DNA of 64,000 nucleotides from Plantago ovata (Eukaryota; Streptophyta; Magnoliopsida; Lamiales; Plantaginaceae): contig CM051457.1 of the NCBI GenBank assembly GCA_028274465.1, forward strand, positions 50,314,362 to 50,378,361, given 5' to 3'. Positions 25,741 to 38,459 of this stretch are shown piece by piece. A program made the position numbers and the translations under genes. Position 1 is the first letter of the stretch. Each line of letters opens with the position of its first letter. The notes beneath the pieces are model-generated. The model had not been told where the DNA came from, searched no databases, and worked only from the letters and a program-made list of their open reading frames with translations.

Positions 25741-26199
25741 TATTTAATTTATAAACAGTTTATAAATTACATTTGTGTCCTAATATTCCTTTTGGAGGCT
25801 TATTTTAATGTTTGGTAGCATACTTGATGTTTATAGTATTTAGTAATTTGATGATTAGTTTATAAATAGTTTATAAACTATGTTTAGATATTAATATAGT
25901 CTTTAGAAGATTATATTGATGTAGAAACTTGTTCTAAATATTTATAAATTCGTGGAAAATTCATAAATTAGATTTATGACTCATAAATTATTATAATTGG
26001 ATTTGTAATTTATTTAATTTCTTGGAAATTAGTAGATGTTTTATTTTTGAAATAAAACATTTATAAATTACTTTAGAAGTATAAAGATGAGACAAATTAT
26101 ATTTTCTTACAAACTTTAAACTCACAATTACTTGCTCATATGTTTGAATGTCTGTATGATTTACTTTAAATCAGTATAGTACTTTATGTCCGCTATGTA

Positions 26200-26352
26200 T
26201 GGGTAGGCGGCACCCACTAGTTTCCGGACCGCATCTGTCATATGCATGGGTAGGCGGCACCCATTACTTGCTTGTCCGCATATTGTATGCATGAGTAGGC
26301 GGCACTCATTATTTGTTTGCCCGCGAATTGTATGTGTGGGTAGGCGGTGCCC
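26200..26352 (+). repeat. Tandem hairpin array in the plus-strand copia leader (four units)
   Basis: Hairpins at 26200-26216 (TGGGT/ACCCA), 26246-26264 (ATGGGT/ACCCAT), 26291-26309 (ATGAGT/ACTCAT) and 26338-26352 (GGGT/GCCC), spaced about 45 bp. The loop is AGGCGGC in three and AGGCGGT in the last. A CCGC motif lies between units. It corresponds to the array at 15101-15253 of the other copia element. Confidence 0.87.
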
Positions 26353-29300
26353 TATGTTTGAAAGTTATCTAAGATCTTGTGAAAGCGATTAAATACCCCG
26401 ACATAAGTGTTCCCCAACTAAAATTTAAGTCTCGATTTGATCGCACGACGTCACCCATCATAATTGAATGATGAATGGAACCATCTAATCTCATGAGTAA
26501 TATGCACCATAATGTTTACTCTGTTTGCCAATGGAAAGTCTCTTTCATAGGTCCATAGTTAGTACTCTGTGATGGTTGTGACTTACTTGGGCTATGGCGA
26601 CGAGTCGCCATAGCGTCAGGCATAGTCTATAGGACGTCGATCAAAGTAGCTTTGGTCAACCAAGAGTTGTATTGTACAATTGGTTTAGATACCTACCTTA
26701 TTTGGCTATTACGGTGATCAGCCATAGTAGTGGCTGTAGTAGTGCAGATTTGGATCTTGGCCATTAAGATTCATATTAGAAATGAATCCGTATTGTTCCA
26801 ATGGGGTCGGTGAATATGATAAAATTAATGGAACTAAATAAGTGAAAAGGCCTTGATTATTTAGTCGTTGAATGAGGATATTGTGAATTGTTATTTAAAT
26901 AGAGTTAAATTTAATTCACGCTTTATTTACATTATGTTTTATAAGGTTGTTGTAGAATGGCATTGATGAATACGATTAGTTTGATTTATTTACCAATGAC
27001 ATTTTGACTGTACTGTTACTTGCGTTTGATGTAATTGAGTTTGTCTTGGACAAGCACGTACCCAAGATTGTCTTGTGTTTGAATTTGAGTATTTCGAGTT
27101 GGACAAGAACACTAATATTAAATACAAGGACAACTAGGTAACATATTCGACTTAGGCGTGTATATATGGTACACAAGTAGCTTACACAACATGAGAATAT
27201 GAAGACATTATAGAAGATACCTCTTAGAACATGTATGATGAACAATGACTTTGGTCAACCTCTATTATAGAGATTGGCTAAATCAGTGGGAGTACGAGTT
27301 TTTATGATAGTCAATGCGTATTGTCTTTAAATGTTGAAATTCAATTTCTCTTCACAAACTCTCATATTATTTGGAATAAGAAAGTCAATTGAGGATGTTG
27401 AAATTCTTAGAGAATATTGCTTAGCATTTCTTCAATTAATTTGTTATTAAGTCACTTCATGATTTGTATTAATTTCATAGTGAATATTAAATACAATAGA
27501 AGTGAGATTGACTAAAACTGCTTACTACTCATAGTCTTTTGCAAGAACATCGTCCATGGGTAATGGTGCTTATAGTGAGCAGTTCTATTAAACCAATCCG
27601 CAAGGAATGGAAAGTAGAATAAATATACTAAGAGCTTCTCTAAGTATATTTCCATTTATCTTAAAGATGACGGAAGAAAGAGTAAATGTCTAACGAATAA
27701 TACACTCTATTGCAATTATAGTAATTCAATGAGAGTATGGGTAGCAATTTGATTCCTTGAACTTAAAGCAATTATTGCTTAAAGATTCAAGCACATTATT
27801 GCGTATTGAAAGTTGGTTATGTCTATGAAGTAATTTTAGTATTGGATACTAATTACACATGAAATTATTTGACTATTGATTTCATATGTTAAGAACATTG
27901 TGCCTGTACTTGTTAATACGATAATGAATTTACCTACTATTTAGTCACACTAATAGTATAGAGGTAGACGTCTTCAAGAACATGGATCAAAAGTTCTTAA
28001 TCATAAGACCTGACTTTCTCAACACACAATAAGAAGACCAAACATAACAAGCCGATTTCCCAAAATTATGTTATTTGTCAACTTGGTTGAACTTGTGAGA
28101 TAAGAATGACAAGTGTTAAATAAGTTGGACTACTTGACACCATTTGTTTTGAAACATATGGATTGAGTCTTATCTTATAATTACTATTCACTGGATCTTT
28201 CTAGAGAAGGATGAATATCAAATAACAATTTGAGATAACACACATTCCAAACCATGTGTGAGCATTTAAATTGGGAAAGGTCCTAATTCACCATGTGCTT
28301 TATATTTCTCTTGGTCTAAACACTTACGCTTTAGAAGATGTGAGTTCACTGCCCTTGAGAAATGTAAAGTCACAATGCTGAATAGAATAAACATGTTATA
28401 TGAAGTATTTTATTCCTATATTGGGTCAATAGAATAATACTTAAAACATGGTTATGGATTGTTATGAAAGGCCATGGATTCTAATAGAGTGGAATTAATT
28501 AAACCTTGTTAGTCATGGTTAAATCTCATGATCAGTTCCATTGAAATGGAAATGCTATGTTCGACATAGATTAACCATATACTTTGTTACACGTGCAATT
28601 GAAGCTCAATATTTATCCTAATTATATCCTTACTAAATCAGTCTTAGAGACACATAATAGTTATGTTATAAGATTTTTTATTACATAGCTGAATATGGGG
28701 TTGTCTCATATATGTATTAAAGTTCTTCATGATTAATAGGATTTTAGAATGTGTTAATTTGTGAAACTTTATATCTATCCTTATAAGAGACAAATTGGAT
28801 GTTGTTTCTTGACACACGTCATTCTTTTAAAACTTGAAGTTTACAAGGAATGAATTAGATATAAGTATAATGTTTTAAATGGTGTCAAAACCACAAATTA
28901 ACTAATTAGGCTGATAACTTGTCATTTAACCATGACAAAGATTCAGAGGAAGAGTCGACATTTCTTGAAGTTAGTGAGAGTAAGTTACATGGTAATGCCC
29001 ATAAGCTAATGAAATCATTTTGAGAGTAATCTTTTTAAGAATAAGATATTCTCATAAATTAATATACTGCAACTTAGAAGTTGCACACTCTTCTTTGTAA
29101 GGTTAGCATTTGAGTGCTACCTTGATCACTATAACTTATTGGGTGTTTCAATATTAGAGTGCCTCATAACATTCAGGAGAATTAAACGAATTCGAACGCA
29201 AATGAACAAACTCCTAGGTTATGTAAATTATCGTGACAAATTGAATTGTATGAAATCCTTTAGAAGGATCACGATTATTTATGTCATCGCAAGGATGAGT

Positions 29301-30692
29301 TTATAACCTATAGCTAACAAAATGATATTTGATATCGATTTTGAGAGGTGGCTTGAAGCCATAGGATTTTAAGAGATGGACTAGAGATTACTTAAGTTTA
29401 GAACTTAAGTAAGTTGATATTTTATAATTACACAGTAGTAATTGCTTTCAAGGAAAGAATTATATCAATATGGAGCCTATGCCTACATATTGTAGGACAA
29501 TCAAAATTATATAGTTGAGTCTCGAAGACATACTATATATTATCTATTGATTGGATTATAGACCAGTCCTGTAAGATTTTACTTGCATGAGCATCTAATA
29601 ATTTCATGATATATTCGATTACAAGCGTATACCACTTCTGAGGAGAAACTTTATTGTAAAGTGTGTTTGACATAGTTATAGACCTCAGTATCGAATTCAA
29701 ATCATGAATGACTATGCAAATCAAATAAGGCCATTATGGACTTATGCAAGTCTCTAGGAGTTTGATCATTTACATTTGAAATAGAAATGTTTGTGAGAAG
29801 ATCCTATCTGTATGATTGAAAACGTTTGACACCAATATCATATGAGATAGCTTTCACATTAACAGTCAAGTTATTGGTCATTCAAGGCTTTCATTGTGAG
29901 GGGGGCTTGAATGAAAGTTTCTAGGATATTCTCATATTGAAACCTTGTTGGATAGGTTCGAGAGAATATTTAAATTCTTCATGACATTCACTATTATGAA
30001 TAAATAATGTGTTGATAAATAATAATAGAATTCTAGGAGAATCTATTATTATTATCACATGGTTATATTGTCAATATTAGATTGTCTTATGGAAGTATGA
30101 ACTCCGTACATATACACGATGTTGTATAGTGCAACCATCGCCTAAAATGTACAAACGTGATACATCAAACAGTCAAGGTGACTTAGAATTATCAACGGAT
30201 TTCATGGATAGTGGGAGCTTAGCTTAGATATATACTGGATATATGTGTAGTAAGCTTCATTATAAATGTGATGATTGGACTTATTGCAATTATAATTTTG
30301 TATTCATCTTAGTAATAGTATCATATTAGATTAGATCTAATGATGTATAGATTCAACAACCTATGTCCTGTATGATTATGCTAGAAGGTTCTTAGAAGAA
30401 CAAGGGGTAGTTCCAAGTGTTAGTAATCGAATTGTGAAATTGCGATTATACTAATGCGACTGCACATGCAAAGGAACCAAGATCTTATGATACTAGCATG
30501 GATCTACTGAGACACTATCATTGGTTTGGAAACCACTGATAGATTGCAACATAAACACATAAAGTAATTTCTCCGTGAGGACACTACGCTGATTCTTTCA
30601 CAAAACCTTGTCTTTGGAGAGACAAGTTAGCCATCCCAAGAATCTAAATGTTGGACACACATAAGTGATTGACTCTAGGCCAAGTGGGAGAT

Positions 30693-31200
30693 TGAAAGTA
30701 TATATGTCCTAGAGACAACCAACATTCAGGACGATATGTACTTTACCGCATTCAGTTTATTGGTATTTATTTATGTTGCATTTATTTAAGCATACATAAA
30801 TACAATTGGCATTACATTTACTAAATAGATTATTTGGTTGTTTGAATAATTCTGTAAGATGTTCCCAAGGACTAAAGATAATCACCAAGTTAGTGGGAGC
30901 TTGCGTGTCAGAACTTAAGTCCTAAAATTAGCCACTAGTTGATGGTCATTGAGATATGGAATATCAATGATGCGATAGAGACTAGCATGTGTTGCATCAG
31001 ATCCTTCGAGGATGTAGTAGTTCTCACTGCTGCGAATAACTTGGTTATTCATGATTGGATCAATGATTAATGAAAGCTGGGTAACGGGTAAGTCATTTAT
31101 ATGGAGCATGTTAAATAATCATTCAATCAACGATCCATGTAGGAAAATTTTTGAATTCCGCTGCATTAACCTTAGAGGTAATTTCCTACAATTACTAACA
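30693..31200 (+). repeat. 3' LTR of the plus-strand copia element (short form)
   Basis: Starts TGAAAGTATATATGTCC and ends ATTACTAACA, followed by TSD TTATC. Shared parts with 23065-24350 are nearly identical. Confidence 0.9.
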
Positions 31201-31499
31201 TTATCGTCAGTCTTCAATTAGGAATAAACTTCTTCTTCAAGAACTCCTTTTCCTATCAAGACTTGATTTACTTTTTGAGTTATTCTTTGAATAAGTCTCT
31301 TCCTTCTTGTAATCTGACAATTCCCACGTTCTAATAAACTTCCTGCACAAGTAAAACAACTACAGATGTGGAATAGTTAGTATTAAAATAGATAAAACTA
31401 AATAAGTCGGCAAAAGTGCTCTGTTTCCAAAATCTAGGGGTTGAGAGAACCTATAGGTGAATCCCTGTCTCAGCACCCTGAAACAGTGACACTTACAGT

Positions 31500-33540
31500 A
31501 TTCGTTGGCGCGTTGGTAACCGGGCCAGATTAGTGTGTGGAGGGATAATTGGCTTTGTCGGGAGCAGAGTTTAAGGCCTTTCACACCTGATTTTTATGGT
31601 TTCACTCACCTGAGAGTTTCCGACTTAATTGAGGATGGATGTTGGGATGAGATTATGGTTAGGATGAAATTTTGGGAGGATGATGCGGAGTGTATTTTGC
31701 ACGTTCCCCTTTATCGTCTAATAATTCACATGATGTACGGGTGTGGAACTATTCACCGATGGGCTTTTACACGGTGAAGACAACATATCACTTGGCGAGG
31801 GAGCTTCGAAAGCAACAGATGAGATCCAGGAGTGGGGGTTGTAGTGAGCGTGTCTCTGATAGGGGATTGGATTTGGAGTTTAAAGGTTCCTCGTAAGACC
31901 ATCTCCATCCATTCAGACTCATCACACCCTTCCACATCAGCATTTCAGATTATTTTATTAGCCACCAGACTCAAACATACTCTGCACTCCATCCGTTCAA
32001 ACCCATCAGACTCACATTTTCATTTCTTTTCTCATTTTCTTTAAAATTACATTTGTATTTTAAGAACACTATTTTTTATACTTCACATTAGTATAAATGT
32101 TGTAAATTAATTAAATAAATATGAAATATAAATGTAAAAATTACAATGAATGATTGATATAAAACAAAACAATATTTTAGAAATTAAATATTCATTACAA
32201 ATATGAAACCTCGGATTGGCATTGCAAAGAGATTTGATGGAGCATACGTGGGCATGTGTGAATCGAAGTTGAACTTTCAAATTAATTTAAGTGCAAGTGT
32301 GTTTTAATTTTTTTATTATTTTATGTAAGTGTATTTTTTTATATAAATGTATTTTTTTATGTAAGTGTATTGTTTTTTAAGGAAAGAAGAAAAAGAAAAG
32401 GAATAAATGTAAATTGAAAGAAAAAGAAAAAGAATACACAAAAGAGATTCTAAAGGCAGCCATAAAAAAAGAAAAGGGGAAAGGAAAAAAAAAGATGAAT
32501 TGGCTGAATTTTTCATCCAGACTCGTCATAAACTATACGACGAGTCTGGATAGACTCGTCATAAACTATACGATGAGTCTGGATGAAATTCTCCAGACCC
32601 ATGATTCAGACGCTTAATGTACCATCTCCAGACGTCTGGAGAAAGTCTGGAAAGCATCCAGACTCATTTCCAGACGACCGATGGAGATGGTCTAAGGTTA
32701 GAGTTTTTCTATGGAGGATTCTTAATAACTCTCTTCCAGTCTTGTCAAATTTAATTCGGAGAGGGGTGGATGTAAATGATTGCTGCCCAGTTTGCCACAC
32801 AGGTTCAGAAACTGTTATACATGTCATGAGGGAGTGTGCGTATTCGCGTCTGTTTTGGGCAGTTTCACAGCTTCCTTCTGCTGTGTGGTTGACGTCAAAA
32901 CAAGATGCGAAGGTGTGGATTGATTCTGTTCGGCTTTCATTAAGCATGGAGGAGTTAGCAAGGTTTGCAGTGTCATGTTGGCTATTATGGTAGGGAATTT
33001 GTACCGTGCCAAGGCCGCTGGAAGACAGAGTTAGATGGGAGGCACCGGCAGCTGACAATTATAATATTAACTATGATGCATTGATGCGTCTGTTTTGTCA
33101 CAGGGTCAGGGAATAAGTGTGGGCGTCGTTGTTGGAGACAGCTACGGAAAGGTCTTGTCATGGTAGCGGATGTCTTTTAAACATATAAAGGACCCGGAGG
33201 TTGGGGAGGTCATGGCTGCGCGTACGGCTGCTCTTTTTTGTCGTAAACTAAATCTCTCTCGTGTGGTGTTGGAAGGAGATTGTTGTAATGTTGTACAGAA
33301 GCTCCGATCAAGAGAGGTGTTGTTGGCAGCATGTGGGGTAATTATTTATTAGGTCAAACAGATTGTAGCAAATTTTCTTTTTTGTGATTTTGTGTTTGTC
33401 CGGAGACGGGGGAATACTGTTGCTCATATGTTAGCCAAGAATGTAAGAGTAGATGGTCATGGTTTTTTGACATTACCCTTCCATACACTGGATGTATTTG
33501 ATGATTCATGAAATACAAGTCTTCTTTCACTAAAAAAACC
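31500..33540 (+). mobile_element. 5'-truncated L1-like LINE: tail of ORF2, interrupted by a TIR element
   Basis: Plus-strand pieces match the C-terminal part of plant L1 ORF2. They are a linker with V-W-R-D-N-W-L-C (near 31535), the zf-RVT region (V-W-N-Y-S-P-M-G-F-Y-T-V-K near 31748, then V-R-V-F-L-W-R-I-L-N and C-P-V-C-H...H-V-M-R-E-C near 32700-32840), and an RNase H-like domain (L-E-G-D-C-C-N-V-V near 33275, R-R-R-G-N-T-V-A-H near 33405) ending with a stop at 33510. A short A-run follows near 33532. The reverse transcriptase core is absent, as expected for 5' truncation. Removing the insertion at 31897-32692 restores the usual L-K-V-P-x-K-V-R-V-F-L-W continuity. Frames also shift near 31525 and stop near 32992 and 33113, so it is a dead copy. 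Confidence 0.82.
31897..32692. mobile_element. Non-autonomous TIR DNA transposon in the LINE (TAA target, PIF/Harbinger-type)
   Basis: 796 bp with perfect 13-bp inverted ends GACCATCTCCATC...GATGGAGATGGTC and target duplication TAA (31894-31896 and 32693-32695). It is AT-rich inside with no transposase. Near its right end (32515-32590) lie two nested palindromic units, each CAGACTCGTC-ATAAACTATAC-GA(C/T)GAGTCTG. The TAA duplication fits PIF/Harbinger, but the TIR sequence alone does not prove the superfamily. Confidence 0.82.
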
Positions 33541-33803
33541 AGAATTAGTATTTCTCTTTGATCTTGGACCCAATGATGATATATGAATCTAAATACCTTC
33601 ACCATGAGTAATTAATTACTTCCGTTAATGATAATGATTATAATTAACAAGGAAGAATGATAATGATGATGACTAACAAGGAATTAATCACATCACATCG
33701 AAGAAATCCCAGATTTATAGTACAGGAAATAAATAACAAAACAGATATCCTATTTCCGGACTGATCTTAGTTAGGCTCTTTAAACCCTCCTTTCACACGT
33801 GTC
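33541..33803. other. Intergenic stretch, nothing recognised
   Basis: AT-rich sequence with ATGATAATGAT-like runs and no gene or element. Confidence 0.5.
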
Positions 33804-33811
33804 GCGATCAC

Positions 33812-34730
33812 TAGGGCTGTGCATAAAAACCGAAACCGAAAAACCAATCCGAAAATTTCAGTTCGGATTGCGGATCACTAGATTTGCCATTTTCGGTTTT
33901 CAGATCGGATCGGATTAAAATCCGCGGATTATCGGATTAATCCGATCCGATCAAGTAATTATTAATTTTTTTTTTTAATAAATTACCCACCTAAATGACC
34001 TAATATAAATACCTTCCAGAAACCTAACCCCTCATTTCCTCCGCCTCCCTTCTCCCGTTTTCCCGTTTCTGCCTTATCCTCTCTCATTCATGCTAACCTA
34101 ACATCATCAATTCATCTTCCTAATCTGCCGATTTCGCAAATTCAAAGTGGTAAGTCATTGATTTCGATTGAATTACTAAGTTTCTTACTTGTTTCGTTCT
34201 CAATTGCTCGGGTTATTGACATTTTGAATCGTTTTTTGGTCTCAGGTGGCGATGGTTTGAAGTTGAGGTCGTCTCCGGTGTCTCTGGTCTCCCTCTCCGG
34301 TGTCTCTGGTCGTCTCCGGTGTCTCTAGTCTCCCTCTCTGGTCATTGGATACGTCGTAGCTTGGAGGAGTAGTTGGGGGTAGCCGGCGGAGGACGACGGA
34401 GAAGCTTTGTGGTGATTGGGTGGTGATGGAAGATGCCGGTGGTGGGTCTTTGGGCGGTGACTGTGTGAGGAAAGATCGAGCTAGATCTGACCATGGATTG
34501 CGTTGGTCCAGACTCCAGATCTGACTCCATCTGGGCCGATTTGGAGAGTGGAGGCCCTGGTCTCCCTCTTCGGTCAATGATATACTTTTTTCTAATAATT
34601 TTCGGATTAATCCGAAATCCGATCCGAAACTTCGGATCGGATTTCGGATCGAGCAAATCCAGCATTTTCGGATCGGATTAATTCGAAATTTGGATCGGAT
34701 TTGATCCGATCCGCACCATGCACAGCCCTA
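33812..34730. mobile_element. hAT-type MITE (919 bp) with perfect 8-bp TSD
   Basis: Termini TAGGGCTGTGCA and TGCACAGCCCTA are exact inverted repeats, flanked by GCGATCAC on both sides (33804-33811 and 34731-34738). Each subterminal region is full of GGATCGGAT/ATCCGATCC repeats, as in known plant hAT-type non-autonomous elements. The middle (34020-34560) is less repetitive and shows a possible GT...AG interval (34149-34245: GGTAAGTC...CTCAG). It may be captured host 5'-UTR/intron or a relic of an autonomous parent. No transposase frame is seen. Confidence 0.9.
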
Positions 34731-34738
34731 GCGATCAC

Positions 34739-35832
34739 AACAGCGGCATAAAAAATGGTACATAAATTTGGTACAATATGCATTGAGGTGGTTGCGGAGG
34801 GAGTATGTTTACGGTCGGCAAATGTGGATCATCATAGGATGCGTTTTCAAGATAAATAGATTTGTAATTTAATCATCGTACACCGTTGACCCATTATATA
34901 ACATGAAGATATTTCAGCTGATCACATCGAATATTTTTTCAAACCGACAAAGCGAAGATCAATAATAATTTCTCATTTACCCGTGGTGACTCGAACCTTC
35001 GACCTCATCAATATTGCTGTTATGTACATTTGGGAAAGGCCTGCATAAATTAATTTAGTGCATTTCCACCCGAAATCTGCAGCCTTAACTATTTATATGA
35101 TGAGAGCAGACTCATCAAATGGAACTTATTATTATTATTATTATAAAAATAGCAGCCTTTAATCATCATATAACTGTGAGGAAACTGAAAAAGTGTCATC
35201 TCAAATTTTCATTTTCATTCACATAATAAATGTGACTATTTTTGTTGATCAAAAGTCTCGATCTATTCAATTTAATTTATTCAAATTAAGGTGGCCCTCC
35301 CCTATTAAGTCTCTATATAACTTTCTCTCAATTGTAAATTTCTTGGTGGCCAACCCAACTTCGATAGTATTGGAGTGATCATCGTTAGTTATCTGGACTT
35401 TTCTAAATCATATGTTGTGTTTATAGAAAGTAAAGGTTAAATGCCCCACAACTTCTTGTCACCAAACCAAGCCATCAAGCCAGGGATCAATTACATATAA
35501 CACCCACTTCTCACTTATTTATCATTTAGCACCCAGTCAACATTGTCACCAATATTTCTTTCAAAGAGCACCCAACTCAACTTCATACTGTTTTTTAATG
35601 ACATCGGCTTAAATGTGATAAATAAGCTAATGACATCAGACATCGGCTTAACCACCGAGCCGACACTGTTCGGGGGCTGTTATAATGAAATAGATTTTTG
35701 TGGACAAACAGAAATTTGAATTCAAAAACAAAACACACATCCATACCTAAAAAGCAAAACTTACAGTCAGCCATCGATCTGCTACAGAGAGTACTGGATA
35801 AGCAAATTCGTGGTTTTTGTCATACATACGCC
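34739..35832. other. Region upstream of the MULE transposase gene
   Basis: About 1.1 kb with no other gene. A pol III B-box-like GGTTCGAGTC (minus strand, near 34993) stands alone without an A box. The terminal inverted repeat of a Mutator-like element could lie here, but no matching end was found downstream. Confidence 0.4.
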
Positions 35833-38341
35833 ATGGCTGACGAGCAGCACGGTGTGGAATTGTCGGGATCCCATCCTCTTAGACGAGTTCTATGTATGCT
35901 GATGTTCGATTATAGGAAACATATATTGTCAGTTCCTCTAACCCTTGATTCTTTATATGATGATATTATGGGTAGAGTATACACAAAGTGGAATGGTATG
36001 CGATCGTCTAAAATATCTTTCAAGTATGCTATTGGGAATTACCCCAATGTCAGTTTAGATGTGCTTGATGATTTCACTGCATTGTTGTATCATGTGCTGA
36101 AGTTCAGGCCTTCAACTGTTGATATTGTAGTAATGTTTGATGATGATGTTATTGTTCAGCCTAATGTTCAACCAACTATGCCTGTGAACTCTACATCTAG
36201 TGTTCATTCAGATATGTCTGTGTGTGGTAATAGCCATAGATTGCAGTATGATCCTCTGATTCCGTCATATGACACAAATCCACATCAGGTTGATCACCCA
36301 CTCGTCTCTGATTCATGGAGTAATTTAATTAAAGGGGTGGGACAGAGGTTTATTGGTGGGAGGGTTGATTTTAAGGAAAAACTTATTAAGTATGCTGCAA
36401 AGGGGTGTTTCAAGTTTGCTTACTCCAAGAATAATATGCAAGGAGTGAGTGTTTTTTGCAAGCAGAGAGATATATCTGGTTGTCCATGGAAAATCAGCGG
36501 TACATGTAAAATGATAGATCATGTTGATGGAGTATTTGTTATAAATAGTGGTGTATTCACTCACACATGCACTGATGTTATTATGCAAGAGGATATTAGT
36601 AGGTTGAGTTCAAAGGTCATTGCTTCCATGGTAACTGAATCAGTGAAGCAGAATCCTGGTTATGGGGGTATTAGTCTGAAAAATCTGCTTTATGGTCACT
36701 TTGGACTAGATGTGCCATATATGAAGGCATGGAGGTCAATCAAGTATGCTAGGGAAAAGATTTATGGTGTTTATGCTGAATCATTCAATGATTTGAGATG
36801 GTATTGTGAAGTGGCAAGAATGACAAATCCTGGTACTATAACAGATCTGCAGGCAGACTCTACAACTAATTGCTTTAGTAGAGTTTTCATAGCATTTAAG
36901 GCTAGCTTGGATGGATTCAAGGAATGCAGACCGTTGTTGTTCATAGATGGCACGTCACTGAAAGGAAAGTTTAAAGGGGTTCTGCTAACTGCTATTGCAA
37001 AAGACGGTGACAATGGTACGTTGGTTGAAACTTTTTTGTTTGTGTTATATCCAGTATGTGGTCAGTATCTAACTCTGTTATCTTATTATGGGTGCAGGAC
37101 TTTTCCCGGTTGCATTTGCAGTTGTCGCTTGTGAAAACACTGAACATTGGACTTATTTTATAAGTATGCACCTGGAATTTTATTTATAATTTTCACATAG
37201 ACTGTGGTTGTAAACTCAATGATGCCTTAATATTTTTTATTTTTTTCTTGTAGGGATGATAAGAGACCATGTGAAACATGAGAAGAAGATAAGTTTCTTG
37301 TCTGATCGCCACGCGGGGATTATGAATGCATTTCCAGATGTATATGATGAGCCACTTCACTTTTTCTGCCTATTTCATTTGTATACTAATCTGAAAACAA
37401 AATACAGTGGTGGATGGTCATTTGGAATTCGGAGGAAGATGATATCTTTGCTAAAGTTGTGTGCATATGCTCCTACCAAATCTCAATACCATCAGTACAT
37501 TGTAGATTTTAAGGAAGCTGGAGGTGCGCAGGCTGTTAAATTCCTTGAGAACCTGCCACCGGAACGGTGGGCAGTTGCATTTGCACCTAATGTTGTTAGA
37601 TATGGCGAGATGACATCAAATGCTGCTGAATCATTCAATTCGGTCATCAAGGAGGTTAGGAGTCTTCCATTGAGAGCGATGCTTGATTCAATCAGGCAGC
37701 TCATTATGAGTTGGTATAATGACAGAAGAGCAGATGCTGCTGGCTGGACCGGTTTGCTTTGTCCTAGTAAAGAATACAGATGGGATGCTCATAGGCATCA
37801 AGGAGGTACGTGGAAAGTACTTGATTCGCATACCAGAGCAGGTGTTTATGAGGTATTATCTGATACCACTCAGGTTGTTGATTTAAATGCTAGGAAGTGC
37901 TCATGTTTTCGTTGGCAGATGTTAGGGTTCCCTTGCGTGCATGCTGTTCGTGTTATGTATGTTAAGAGTGCAAACATATCTACATTAGTCGATCCATGTT
38001 TCTTTGCACAAACGTACAGGCAAACTTATTCTCACACGCTTCATCCTATTCCCACCTCGTTGCGTGCTGAGGCTGAAAGGAATATTGGGAAGTTTGATTT
38101 TATTGTTGCTCCTCCCCGCAAAGTTCAAGCAGGAAATCCAAAGCGTAAAAGGATACCATCTTTTGGTCAAAAGCCACACAAACGGAGTAAGAAATCTATT
38201 TGTCCAAACTATCATAAGGTTGGGAGACATGATATAACTACTTGTGGGAACAATATTGTTCATGACATACGTGCTCTTCACCAACAGTTCCATGAGAGAG
38301 AGTCTACATTGTACGACAGTGAAAGTGACTGGTCCGACTGA
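35833..38341 (+). CDS. MuDR/MULE-family transposase gene, three exons, apparently whole
   Basis: Proposed exons 35833-37015, 37098-37163, 37254-38341 with GT...AG introns give 778 aa. An upstream in-frame ATG at 35698 exists, but 35833 has better start context (gccATGGCT). Parts in order: a PB1-like N-terminal region (about 15-105), a MuDR DNA-binding region (about 160-245), the MULE catalytic domain, a SWIM zinc finger (C-S-C...C-V-H from residue 632) and a C-terminal knuckle-like C...H...C segment whose usual second Cys is Tyr. The DDE triad reads D372 (F-I-D-G-T), D434 (S-D-R-H-A-G) and E542 (A-A-E-S-F-N). Such proteins cut and move Mutator-like elements; some were domesticated as plant transcription factors. 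No terminal inverted repeats were found, so autonomous element, end-decayed element or domesticated gene remain open. Confidence 0.88.
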
Positions 38342-38459
38342 ATCGACTGAAAGAGCCATTATTATTAGTGAGTTGTGTGGCGTGCTTCAGTCGTATGGAT
38401 TGGGAATTTTGTTAACTGAAGAATGTATGACGTGGTTACATAACAAATGAATTGGTTGT

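Larger units (their letters stand above)
23065..31200 (+). mobile_element. Ty1/copia element, plus strand, with almost no coding capacity
   Basis: Bounded by a perfect TSD TTATC (23060-23064 and 31201-31205). 5' LTR 23065-24350, tRNA-Met-type primer site from 24352 (TGGTATCAGAGC), polypurine tract AAGTGGGAGAT ending at 30692, 3' LTR 30693-31200. The 3' LTR is much shorter than the 5' LTR (508 against 1286 bp), but shared parts differ by only a few percent. The 6.3-kb interior has no frame above about 90 codons. Traces of copia pol are readable toward the 3' end, including an A-x-A-K-E-P-R-S-like stretch near 30470 and an A-D-S-F-T-K-P-like stretch near 30590. Broken in many places, it is probably a non-autonomous derivative moved by related elements. 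Confidence 0.9.

Noticed and set aside
34985-35005. B-box-like GGTTCGAGTC on the minus strand as a tRNA or SINE
   Set aside because: No A box or tRNA fold at proper spacing.
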